Assembly: GCA_002793015.1 (NCBI GenBank)
Contig: PFPK01000025.1
Location: forward strand, 1 to 35,516
From: Candidatus Magasanikbacteria bacterium CG_4_10_14_0_2_um_filter_37_12
Lineage (GTDB): Bacteria; Patescibacteriota; Patescibacteriia; Magasanikbacterales; UBA922
Reading direction: 5' to 3'
Length of the DNA: 35,516 nucleotides
Both the position numbers and the translations under genes were made by a program. The stretch's first letter is position 1; every line of letters begins with the position of its first letter. The notes under the pieces were generated by a model. It searched no databases and had not been told where the DNA came from. It saw only the letters and a program-made list of their open reading frames with translations. Shown here one piece after another: positions 28,048-34,791 of the stretch.

Positions 28048-28788
28048 ATGTCCGGACACTCAAAATGGAGTAATATCCAACATAAAAAAGGTAAAACAGA
28101 CCTGACCAGGGCTAGCGTCTTTACCAAACTAGGCAAAGCTATTACAATCGCTGCTCAACACGGCGGAGGAGATCCAGATATAAATTTTTCTCTCCGTCTC
28201 GCTATTGAAAAAGCTAAATCAGCCAACATGCCCAAAGATAATATTGAGCGTGCTATAAGTAAGGGTACTGGAGATGGCAAGGACGGTGAAGCCTTGCAGG
28301 AAGTTTTATATGAAGGGTTTGGGTCAGGCGGTGTGGCCATGCTTGTCCAGGCTGTCACCGACAACCTCAATCGGACTGTTTCAGAAGTCAAATATGTTTT
28401 TGGGAAGAACAATGGTACAATGGGAAACTCAGGGTCAGTAAAATGGCAGTTTGATCAAAAAGGAGTTTTTTTGGTCAGCACAGAAGAATTGGCCAACAAA
28501 AATATAGATAAAGACGATTTCAGTCTACATTTGATGGATGCTGGAGTCGACGATATCAGAGAAAGTATTGAAGGGCTAGAAATTTTGGGACCACGAGAAA
28601 GTTTTCAAAAAATATCAGAAGTGGTTGCGGAATCTGATATTATCCTAGAAGACTCTGGATTGCAGTGGGTTGCTAAGGAAACTGCTGAGGTAGACAATGA
28701 GGCGTGTGCACAGGTGGAAAAACTAATTGAAGCGTTAGAAGAGTTGGATGATGTCGATGTGGTGTACACAAATTTGTATGATCAGTAG
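28048..28788 (+). CDS. yebC: YebC/PmpR/TACO1 family protein
   Basis: A 246-residue protein beginning MSGHSKWSNIQHKKGKTD, the family signature. Other conserved parts are RAISKGTGDGKDGEALQEVLYEGFG, VAMLVQAVTDNLNRTVSEVKYVF and NGTMGNSGSVKWQFDQKG. Family members act as DNA-binding regulators (PmpR) or as translation factors that help ribosomes through difficult sequences (TACO1/YebC); the sequence does not tell which. It overlaps ruvC by 11 bp, and a yebC-ruvC pairing is common in bacteria. The ATG at 28048 has no Shine-Dalgarno. Confidence 0.95.
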   Translation: MSGHSKWSNIQHKKGKTDLTRASVFTKLGKAITIAAQHGGGDPDINFSLRLAIEKAKSANMPKDNIERAISKGTGDGKDGEALQEVLYEGFGSGGVAMLVQAVTDNLNRTVSEVKYVFGKNNGTMGNSGSVKWQFDQKGVFLVSTEELANKNIDKDDFSLHLMDAGVDDIRESIEGLEILGPRESFQKISEVVAESDIILEDSGLQWVAKETAEVDNEACAQVEKLIEALEELDDVDVVYTNLYDQ

Positions 28789-29287
28789 CTTTGTAAAAAC
28801 AATTCGTATACTTGGTATAGACCCTGGTTTTGGCCGGACTGGTTTTGGAGTAATTGAAAAAAAGACTGGTGATTGGGAGTTGGTTGATTATGGATGTGTA
28901 GAAACTTCTCCAAAAAAAGATTTTGTTAATCGGCTAGAAGAATTGAGTCTGGAGTTGAAAAAAATCATCAAAAAATATCAACCGACCTGTGTTGCAGTCG
29001 AGGATTTATTTTTTTATAAAAATGCTAAGACCGTGATCAAAGTAGCCCAAGCCAGGGGAGTAATCTTACTGACAGCCATGCAACACAATTTGCCAGTCTA
29101 CGAATTTACCCCTCTTCAAGTCAAACAAGGCGTGACTGGCTACGGCAGGGCTGAGAAGGGTCAACTAGAAAGGATGGTCAAGATGATTTTCAATCTGAAA
29201 AAACCTATTACACCCGACGACGCTGCTGATGCTCTTGCTGTAGCCTTGACTTGTGGCGCATCTTTAAAATTGAAACAATTTTCGTAA
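28778..29287 (+). CDS. ruvC: Crossover junction endodeoxyribonuclease RuvC
   Basis: Cuts Holliday junctions after RuvAB branch migration. From the ATG at 28778 the protein has 169 residues, beginning MISSFVKTIRILGIDPGFGRTGFGVI. The acidic catalytic residues are in GIDPG, AVEDLFFYKNAKT and TPDDAADALAVAL; VKQGVTGYGRAEKGQ is the conserved RuvC segment. An ATG at 28748 would add ten residues (MMSMWCTQIC) not seen in the family, so I prefer 28778. The overlap with yebC suggests translational coupling. RuvB lies separately at 5157. Confidence 0.95.
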   Translation: MISSFVKTIRILGIDPGFGRTGFGVIEKKTGDWELVDYGCVETSPKKDFVNRLEELSLELKKIIKKYQPTCVAVEDLFFYKNAKTVIKVAQARGVILLTAMQHNLPVYEFTPLQVKQGVTGYGRAEKGQLERMVKMIFNLKKPITPDDAADALAVALTCGASLKLKQFS

Positions 29288-29323
29288 ATTTATCTAATTT
29301 TAGCCATTTTTTTTGCTAGAGCA

Positions 29324-29352
29324 TTGACAGCCTTTAATCTTGGTGATATAAT
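29324..29352 (+). promoter_or_regulatory. rpsO promoter, perfect consensus
   Basis: TTGACA (29324-29329), a 17-bp spacer and TATAAT (29347-29352) match the housekeeping sigma consensus at every position. Transcription should begin near 29359. Confidence 0.9.
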
Positions 29353-29366
29353 GTGCTCATTAATTT

Positions 29367-29414
29367 ACCCATCTTTTTAAGGGTCCGACCACAGTAGACA
29401 TGCACATTGTGTGC
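29367..29414 (+). promoter_or_regulatory. rpsO leader with two hairpins
   Basis: ACCC near 29367-29370 can pair with GGGT at 29381-29384, and GCACA-TTG-TGTGC forms a perfect 5-bp hairpin at 29402-29414. Ribosomal protein S15 represses its own mRNA by binding leader structures in several bacteria, so autoregulation is plausible. No close match to a known S15 leader is claimed. Confidence 0.4.
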
Positions 29415-29434
29415 CGGATAAATCTAAAGCATGT

Positions 29435-29779
29435 ATGTTATCAAAAAAGAAAAAACAAAACATCATTAAGAAGTTCCAAACTCACCAGGGAGATACAGGA
29501 TCTAGTCAAGTCCAGATTGCTATTCTCTCAAAGGAAATCAACGATCTAGCTGAGCATCTCAAGATGCACCACAAGGATCATTCTTCTCGCAGAGGTCTCT
29601 TGAAAAAGATTGGTGAGCGTCGTAGATTGCTTCGTTATTTGAAAAAAGAAAACCCAACAGAGTACGAAAAACTAGTGAAAGGCCTAAAACTAAAACAAGC
29701 CAAGGCATTTCAAAGCAAAGAAGAAGAGGTAATGGAAGAAGATTTTAAAGCAGAAGAAGATGGAGACAAAACAGAATAA
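29435..29779 (+). CDS. rpsO: 30S ribosomal protein S15, with acidic C-terminal tail
   Basis: Binds 16S rRNA in the platform of the small subunit. I start at the ATG at 29435 (MLSKKKKQNIIKKF), giving 114 residues; a GTG at 29411 would add eight residues but falls in a leader hairpin. The S15 core is clear: GDTGSSQVQIAILSKEINDLAEHLK, HHKDHSSRRGLLKKIGERRRLLRYLKK. Typical S15 ends about residue 89, at LVKGLKL here; an acidic tail follows (EEEVMEEDFKAEEDGDKTE). The 3' end overlaps the NYN gene by 20 bp. rpsO precedes pnp as in many bacteria. Confidence 0.95.
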   Translation: MLSKKKKQNIIKKFQTHQGDTGSSQVQIAILSKEINDLAEHLKMHHKDHSSRRGLLKKIGERRRLLRYLKKENPTEYEKLVKGLKLKQAKAFQSKEEEVMEEDFKAEEDGDKTE

Positions 29780-30338
29780 AAAAAACCCACTCAAACACCC
29801 CGACCAACGTGTAGGGGTGTTTATTGATGTACAGAATATGTATTATTCTGCCAAAAACCTTCATAATAAAAAGGTCAATTTTGGGAATATCGTCAAAGAG
29901 GCTGTGGCTGAACGTAAGTTGATTCGTGCCATAGCCTATGTAGTTCGGACAGAATCAAAAGACGAACAACCATTTTTTGAAGCACTTTATAATCTTGGGA
30001 TTGAAACTAGAGAAAAAGATTTGCAAATATTTAGTACTGGCATGAAAAAAGCTGATTGGGATGTCGGGCTGGCGGTTGACGCTATTCGTCTTGCTCCAAG
30101 TCTGGATGCAATTGTGATCGTCTCTGGAGATGGAGATTATCTTCCTTTGGTAGAATACTTGCAGAGTAGAGGCAAACAAGTTGAAGTAGCCGCTTTCGGT
30201 GGAACAACTTCCAGTAAACTTATCGAAGAAGTGGATGATTTTATTGATTTGTCTCTCGACAAAAAGAAGTTTTTGATTCTTCCACAAAGAAATGTCAGGG
30301 TTGTTAGAGAGGATATTAAAAGAGTGGGTAGAAATTAA
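29760..30338 (+). CDS. NYN domain protein (LabA/DUF88-type, PIN-like)
   Basis: The 192-residue protein is a NYN domain of the PIN-like nuclease fold. Key acidic residues are visible in GVFIDVQNMYYSAKN (first Asp), KKADWDVGLAVDAIRL (central Asp pair) and IVIVSGDGDYLPLVEYLQSRGK (SGDGDY). A Lys-rich N-terminal dozen residues precedes the domain, and a basic tail (RNVRVVREDIKRVGRN) follows. Metal-dependent RNase activity is known for some family members; here it is inferred. The start at 29760 overlaps rpsO by 20 bp, suggesting translational coupling, and pnp follows, so a role in RNA turnover fits the context. Confidence 0.88.
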   Translation: METKQNKKNPLKHPDQRVGVFIDVQNMYYSAKNLHNKKVNFGNIVKEAVAERKLIRAIAYVVRTESKDEQPFFEALYNLGIETREKDLQIFSTGMKKADWDVGLAVDAIRLAPSLDAIVIVSGDGDYLPLVEYLQSRGKQVEVAAFGGTTSSKLIEEVDDFIDLSLDKKKFLILPQRNVRVVREDIKRVGRN

Positions 30339-30372
30339 AGTAAAAATATTTATTAATTTGTTGGTCTGGATA

Positions 30373-30424
30373 CACCTAGGTTCCATTTTACAGGGATCTA
30401 TCGCATCTAGATCAACTTTCGGTG
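30373..30424 (+). promoter_or_regulatory. Folded leader before pnp
   Basis: CACC (30373-30376) can pair with GGTG (30421-30424) around an inner stem GATCT/AGATC (30395-30399 with 30409-30413). In E. coli the pnp leader hairpin is the site of RNase III-dependent autoregulation; a similar role is possible here but rests only on position. Confidence 0.3.
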
Positions 30425-30466
30425 CATCAGAAAACATTCTTTTTGCACTTCAAACTAACAACAAAT

Positions 30467-32713
30467 ATGTTAGATGTAAAAAGTTGGTCTATCACATGGG
30501 GAGGCCGTGAATTAACTATCGAGACAGGCAGATTGGCTTTACAGGCCAATGCCTCATGTACTGTCCGCTATGGGGATACCATGATCCTCGCTACAGCTAT
30601 CATGTCTAGTCGCAAAAGTGACCTAGACTATTTTCCATTGTCAGTAGAGTTTCAAGAAAAACTTTCGGCTGCAGGAAAAATAAAAGGCTCACGTTTCATG
30701 AAGCGTGAAGGACGACCAAGCGATTGGGTTGTTCTTACTGGTCGTATTATTGACAGGTCTATCCGACCATTATTCGACGATAGCATGCGCAATGAGATCC
30801 AAGTGATTCTCACACCACTTTCAATTGACGGAACTGGAGAAACACAGGCTGTAGGCTTGATTGCTGCTTCAGCTGCGCTTGCTATGTCAAACATTCCTTG
30901 GAATGGTCCGATTGGTGGAGCAGTGATTGGTCGTAAGGATGGAGAGCTTATCCTAAACCCAACTGATGAAATGATTTTAGATGGGGATCTTGACATGGTT
31001 GTTGCTGGTTCACCAGAAAAGCTGGTGATGGTGGAAGCTGGATCAAAAGAAATAGCTGACACAGAATTTGTAGAAGCTATGAAATGGGGATGTAAAGAGC
31101 TTGCCCCAGTAATTGATCTTATTAAAAAAGTACAAGCAGAAATTGGACAAGAAAAAGTAAATCCACTTGCCGATGTTGGAGAAGCAGTAAACGTGGCTGA
31201 GGCAAAAAAGAAGGCTCAAGCTTTCTTAGCTTCTGTTGTTGACACGATGATTTTTGACTCTGTCAAAGTTGGACGAAAAGAGCGTGTCAAAATGGTCAAT
31301 GCCATTGAAGAAGCCACCAGTGCACATCTCCTTGAACAAGGAGTGGAGGAAGATATTGTCAAATTGGTCATGAAAAAAGTCAGCTATCTAGTTGGGGATG
31401 AAATTTCCAATAGAATTTTGGAGAAAGACCAGAGACTGGATGGACGATTACTTACTGAAGTACGTCCACTTAATATTGAAGTAGACCTTATCCCTCGTGT
31501 CCACGGTTCAGCAATGTTTATGCGTGGCGACACACAGGTACTTTCTACTGTCACTCTCGGCGCTCCCGGAGATATTCAGCTCATGGATGACATGATGGAA
31601 GATGGACTCAAGCGCTATATGCATCATTACTCAGATGCACCATTTACATATGGTGAAACAGGGTGGATGCGTGGACCAAGTCGTCGTGCTATTGGACATG
31701 GTGCGTTAGCCGAGCGAGCAGTGGAGCCAATGCTTCCACCAGAAGTTGATTTCCCATATGCTATTCGTGTGACCTCAGAAGTGTTGGGATCAAATGGATC
31801 AAGCTCTATGGCTTCCACTTGTGCTTCCACATTGTCACTAATGGCCGCAGGAGTACCAATCACAAAGCCAGTTGCTGGAATTGCGATGGGTCTTGCATCA
31901 GATCTAAGTGGAAGTGGCAAATGGAAAGTAATTACAGACTTGCAAGATGTCGAAGATGGCAAAGGCGGTATGGACTTCAAGATTGCTGGTAATGCTGATG
32001 GTATTACTGCGGTGCAGATGGATACCAAGACCCAAGGTCTTACATGGGATATTGTTGATCAGACTTTTACCCAATCAAAACAAGCCCGCTTAGAAATAAT
32101 TGAAAAAATGAAAGCAGTGATAGCTGAGCCTAGAGCAGAACTTTCAGAATATGCTCCAAGAATTGTGACAATTCAAATTGATCCAGAGAAAATAGGAGAT
32201 ATCATCGGACCTGGTGGAAAGACTATCAAGAAATTGACTGCTGATACTGGTGTAAATATTGACATTGAACAAGATGGTCGTGTTCTTCTTACATCAAATG
32301 ATGCCGAGAAAATGGCCGAAGCTGTCAAAGCTATTGAGCTAATTACCAAAGAAATTGAGGCTGGTGAAGAGTATGAAGGTGAAGTCGTTCGTTTAGAAGA
32401 TTTTGGTGCCTTTATAAATTTGATTCCTGGTAAAGATGGATTGGTTCATGTTTCTGAGATTTCTTGGGAAAGAACTGACAAACCGTCTGATGCTTTGAAA
32501 ATTGGTCAAAAGGTAAAAGTGAAAGTAAAAGAAATTGATAATCTCGGTCGGGTCAATCTGTCAATGAGAGCTTTGTTGCCAAAGCCTGAAGGATTTGTAG
32601 AACAGCCACCTAGAGAGCGAAATAATCGTGGTCCAAGACCTGGTGGCGGATTTAGTTCTCATCGTTCCGGAGATGACCGACCAAAGAGAAAGTTCTTTGG
32701 AAAAAAGGACTAG
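30467..32713 (+). CDS. pnp: Polyribonucleotide nucleotidyltransferase (PNPase)
   Basis: Phosphorolytic 3'-5' exoribonuclease that degrades mRNA. The start at 30467 (MLDVKSWSITWGGRELTIETGRLA) gives 748 residues; the in-frame ATG at 30422 would add 15 atypical residues. Two RNase PH domains are separated by a helical linker: the first has VRYGDTMILATA, FPLSVEFQEK and SRFMKREGRPSD; the second has VHGSAMFMRGDTQVLSTVTLG, PPEVDFPYAIRVTSEVLGSNGSSSMA and the active-site DLQDVEDGKGGMDFKIAG. A KH domain (IGDIIGPGGKTIKKL) and an S1 domain (EVVRLEDFGAFINL, GLVHVSEIS) follow, then a basic Gly/Arg tail. It is third in the rpsO cluster and ends before a strong terminator. Confidence 0.97.
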   Translation: MLDVKSWSITWGGRELTIETGRLALQANASCTVRYGDTMILATAIMSSRKSDLDYFPLSVEFQEKLSAAGKIKGSRFMKREGRPSDWVVLTGRIIDRSIRPLFDDSMRNEIQVILTPLSIDGTGETQAVGLIAASAALAMSNIPWNGPIGGAVIGRKDGELILNPTDEMILDGDLDMVVAGSPEKLVMVEAGSKEIADTEFVEAMKWGCKELAPVIDLIKKVQAEIGQEKVNPLADVGEAVNVAEAKKKAQAFLASVVDTMIFDSVKVGRKERVKMVNAIEEATSAHLLEQGVEEDIVKLVMKKVSYLVGDEISNRILEKDQRLDGRLLTEVRPLNIEVDLIPRVHGSAMFMRGDTQVLSTVTLGAPGDIQLMDDMMEDGLKRYMHHYSDAPFTYGETGWMRGPSRRAIGHGALAERAVEPMLPPEVDFPYAIRVTSEVLGSNGSSSMASTCASTLSLMAAGVPITKPVAGIAMGLASDLSGSGKWKVITDLQDVEDGKGGMDFKIAGNADGITAVQMDTKTQGLTWDIVDQTFTQSKQARLEIIEKMKAVIAEPRAELSEYAPRIVTIQIDPEKIGDIIGPGGKTIKKLTADTGVNIDIEQDGRVLLTSNDAEKMAEAVKAIELITKEIEAGEEYEGEVVRLEDFGAFINLIPGKDGLVHVSEISWERTDKPSDALKIGQKVKVKVKEIDNLGRVNLSMRALLPKPEGFVEQPPRERNNRGPRPGGGFSSHRSGDDRPKRKFFGKKD

Positions 32714-32738
32714 TAGCTTGAGATTTAATTGAGTTTGG

Positions 32739-32770
32739 AAAACCGACTCGTCTTTGGGTCGGTTTTTTCT
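32739..32770 (+). terminator. pnp terminator
   Basis: AAAACCGAC pairs with GTCGGTTTT around a ten-base loop, followed by further T. It closes the rpsO-NYN-pnp unit. Confidence 0.9.
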
Positions 32771-32824
32771 TGATTTGAATGTGATCAAGTGTTAAAGTGT
32801 TTATGTGTTTAAGTAATATTAAGT

Positions 32825-33436
32825 ATGTTCACTGGAATTGTTCAGGGAAAATTTAGGGTAATTGATATTGAAGAGAAGCCGGATTTGAAGACTGTGGTTG
32901 TTGGGTTATCCGAAAAATTGACAACCGGTTTGCGAATTGGAGCCAGCGTGTCTGTGGCCGGAGTATGTCTGTCAGTGACAGGTATTGAAGAAAACAATGT
33001 ATTGTTTGATGCTATGTCAGAGACTTTGAAAAAAACAACATTAGGAAATTTACCAGTGGGCAGTATCGTCAATGTTGAGCGTTCGGCCCGAGTTGGTGAT
33101 GAGATTGGGGGTCATAGAGTGTCGGGTCATGTGATTGGCACAGCAGAAATTATCAAAATAGCTGAATCAGAAAATAATAAGGCTGTTACATTTGAGTGTG
33201 ATAGAGATTGGATGAAATATATTATGGATAAAGGCTTCGTGGCTTTGGATGGTTGTAGTTTGACAGTCACTGCTCCAGATCAGAAATCAGGACAGTTCAC
33301 TGTTTGGTTTATTCCTGAGACTATGAAAACTACTACTTTTGGGGACAAGCAAGTTGGCGATAAGGTGAATTTGGAAATTGATCCGGAGACTCAGGTGATT
33401 GTGGAGACAGTGGAGCGTGTGCTGAAACAAAAGTAA
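32825..33436 (+). CDS. ribE: Riboflavin synthase alpha chain
   Basis: Converts two 6,7-dimethyl-8-ribityllumazine molecules to riboflavin. The 203-residue protein has the two tandem lumazine-binding barrels: MFTGIVQG, GASVSVAGVCLSVT, GDEIGGHRVSGHVIGTAEI in the first, and MKYIMDKGFVALDGCSLTV, IPETMKTTTFGDKQVGDKVNLEIDPETQ in the second. The segments SENN, MKYI-KGF and IDPxTQxxVxTVERVL resemble the enterobacterial enzyme. A candidate promoter (TTGATT at 32770, 17 bp, TAAAGT at 32793) overlaps the end of the pnp terminator. No other riboflavin gene is in the window. The gene appears monocistronic. Confidence 0.94.
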   Translation: MFTGIVQGKFRVIDIEEKPDLKTVVVGLSEKLTTGLRIGASVSVAGVCLSVTGIEENNVLFDAMSETLKKTTLGNLPVGSIVNVERSARVGDEIGGHRVSGHVIGTAEIIKIAESENNKAVTFECDRDWMKYIMDKGFVALDGCSLTVTAPDQKSGQFTVWFIPETMKTTTFGDKQVGDKVNLEIDPETQVIVETVERVLKQK

Positions 33437-33492
33437 AGGAATTGTTATTGTGAGGAGGATGCACGACGCCAAAGCAATGACGACATATAGTA

Positions 33493-33521
33493 TTGATTTA
33501 TTTTTCAGATCATGGTTTAAT
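33493..33521 (+). promoter_or_regulatory. tRNA-Leu promoter
   Basis: TTGATT (33493-33498), a 17-bp spacer and TTTAAT (33516-33521), about 20 bp before the tRNA. Confidence 0.5.
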
Positions 33522-33541
33522 ATTTACGTTCTTTTTAACAA

Positions 33542-33623
33542 GCCGACGTGGTGAAACTGGTATACACGCCTGCCTTAGGAGCAGGTACCGCAAGGTGTGA
33601 GAGTTCGAGTCTCTCCGTCGGCA
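33542..33623 (+). tRNA. tRNA-Leu (anticodon UAG)
   Basis: The acceptor stem GCCGACG (33542-33548) pairs with CGTCGGC (33616-33622), with discriminator A at 33623. The anticodon stem CCTGC/GCAGG encloses the loop CTTAGGA with anticodon TAG at 33576-33578. The T arm is GAGAG-TTCGAGT-CTCTC, and there is a class II long variable arm (ACC-GCAA-GGT). CCA is not encoded and must be added after transcription. It is read alone and ends at a terminator. Confidence 0.95.
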
Positions 33624-33641
33624 CAATATTGACCACAAGAC

Positions 33642-33688
33642 AAAAAACACGTAATAATATACAATGAATTTATTACGTGTTTTTTTAT
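33642..33688 (+). terminator. tRNA-Leu terminator
   Basis: AAAAAACACGTAATAA (33642-33657) pairs perfectly over 16 bp with its complement at 33670-33685, with a 12-base loop and a T-run. Confidence 0.9.
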
Positions 33689-33697
33689 TTAGAATTT

Positions 33698-34177
33698 ATG
33701 ATGAATATTTATCAAGTCCTTGATGATTTGAAAATTAAGTACACCAAATATATTCACCAACCTGTCTATACTATTGCTGAGGCAGAAAGATACTGTAGCC
33801 ATATCCCTGGTGGAAAAAGTAAAAACTTACTTTTGCGAAATAGAAAAGGTAATAAACATTATTTGGTAGTAGTACGAAGTGACAAGAAACTTGATCTGGA
33901 AAAGTTGCAAGATTTTTTGCAGGAGTCAAATCTTTCTTTTGCTTCCGAAGAAAGATTGATGAAATGTCTTGGGCTTACTCCAGGATCTGTCTCTCCCTTT
34001 GGCCTCGTCAATGATTTGGAAAAAGAAGTACAAGTAGTTATTGATTCTGATTTATTAGAATATGATGAATTACAATATCACCCGAATATCAATACTGAGA
34101 CGCTTGTTTTGTCTGTTGAGGATTTTAAGAAGTTTTTGGATTGGACTGGGAATGAGGTTAATTTTCTAGAGTTGTGA
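33698..34177 (+). CDS. ProX/YbaK-type aminoacyl-tRNA editing deacylase
   Basis: A free-standing trans-editing protein of the YbaK/ProX superfamily, which hydrolyses mischarged aminoacyl-tRNA, typically Ala-tRNA-Pro in the ProX (PrdX) group. The start is one of two adjacent ATGs at 33698 or 33701 (MNIYQVLDDLKIKYTKYIH), giving about 159 residues; the open frame begins earlier at a GTG within the terminator. Visible motifs are HQPVYTIAEAE, GGKSKNLLLRNRKGNKHYLVVVRSDKKLDL with the catalytic lysine region, LSFASEERLMKCLGLTPGSVSPFGLVND and HPNINTETLVLSVEDFKKFL. The stop is TGA, ending one base before the convergent HAD gene stop. Confidence 0.9.
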   Translation: MMNIYQVLDDLKIKYTKYIHQPVYTIAEAERYCSHIPGGKSKNLLLRNRKGNKHYLVVVRSDKKLDLEKLQDFLQESNLSFASEERLMKCLGLTPGSVSPFGLVNDLEKEVQVVIDSDLLEYDELQYHPNINTETLVLSVEDFKKFLDWTGNEVNFLEL

Positions 34178-34717
34178 TTATATTTTCAAAAAAGGAATCT
34201 TAGCAATTTTTGCTCCTACACAGTCTGATTCACTATCGGTTATCAGGATACAATTTGGATATTTATTTTTTAAGATTTGCAACGGAATCCCAGTTTGTTT
34301 GGAATATGGGCAAACACTTTTGTCAATAGAATTTTCTAAATCAAAAGTACTTAGCAAATTTAATTTGTCCAATACAAAAAGAGTTTCTTCTCTTTGCCCA
34401 CCAGTGGCATAAACAAAATCGTATTTATTTTTATTTCTAATTATCCAATTGACGATGGGGTATTTTTTTATTTTTGGTAAGTTTTTGTCCATTTTTAATT
34501 TAAGGAAAGCTTGATTATATTTGGTAAAATATTTTTCTGTGTCTATTTTTTGCTTAGATAAATTGCTAAATATTGCATAAGTATCGGAAATTCCAGATGA
34601 TTTTATCTTTTCAATTTCATCGGTTTTATTTTCTCCAAGTAATTTTAATAATATGGCTTTTTCAATCGGCCACATATCAGTCAGTGTTCCGTCAATGTCA
34701 CAGATGATTGTCAACAT
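34178..34717 (-). CDS. HAD-family phosphatase
   Basis: A 179-residue hydrolase of the haloacid dehalogenase superfamily. Motif I is IICDIDGTLTDMWP (D7, D9), motif II is in FVYATGGQREE, and the acidic motif IV is ILITDSESDCVGAKIA. There is a small helical cap between motifs I and II (KAILLKLLGENKTDEIEKI). The substrate cannot be read; small phosphoesters are usual. I start at 34717 because the open frame upstream (to 35095) only reads through the GC-rich hairpin and neighbouring gene in another frame. The start is 11 bp from the hairpin at 34729-34766 and has no Shine-Dalgarno. It ends tail to tail with the ProX gene. Confidence 0.85.
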   Translation of the reverse strand: MLTIICDIDGTLTDMWPIEKAILLKLLGENKTDEIEKIKSSGISDTYAIFSNLSKQKIDTEKYFTKYNQAFLKLKMDKNLPKIKKYPIVNWIIRNKNKYDFVYATGGQREETLFVLDKLNLLSTFDLENSIDKSVCPYSKQTGIPLQILKNKYPNCILITDSESDCVGAKIAKIPFLKI

Positions 34718-34728
34718 ATTTTTGAGTG

Positions 34729-34766
34729 GGGGCAAGGGAGGTACTGAATTGTACCTCCCTTGCCCC
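34729..34766. repeat. Perfect 16-bp GC-rich hairpin between foreign gene and HAD gene
   Basis: GGGGCAAGGGAGGTAC (34729-34744) and GTACCTCCCTTGCCCC (34751-34766) are perfect inverted arms around TGAATT. There is no T-run on the minus strand, so it is not a standard terminator, although such a strong stem may still stop transcription. It marks the edge of the GC-rich segment. Confidence 0.6.
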
Positions 34767-34791
34767 GGTGAGTGAGAACTGGGCCTTTTCC

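Noticed and set aside
30422-30466. Fifteen-residue N-terminal extension of PNPase
   Set aside because: The residues MHQKTFFLHFKLTTN are not found in the family and lie in the leader; the ATG at 30467 fits.
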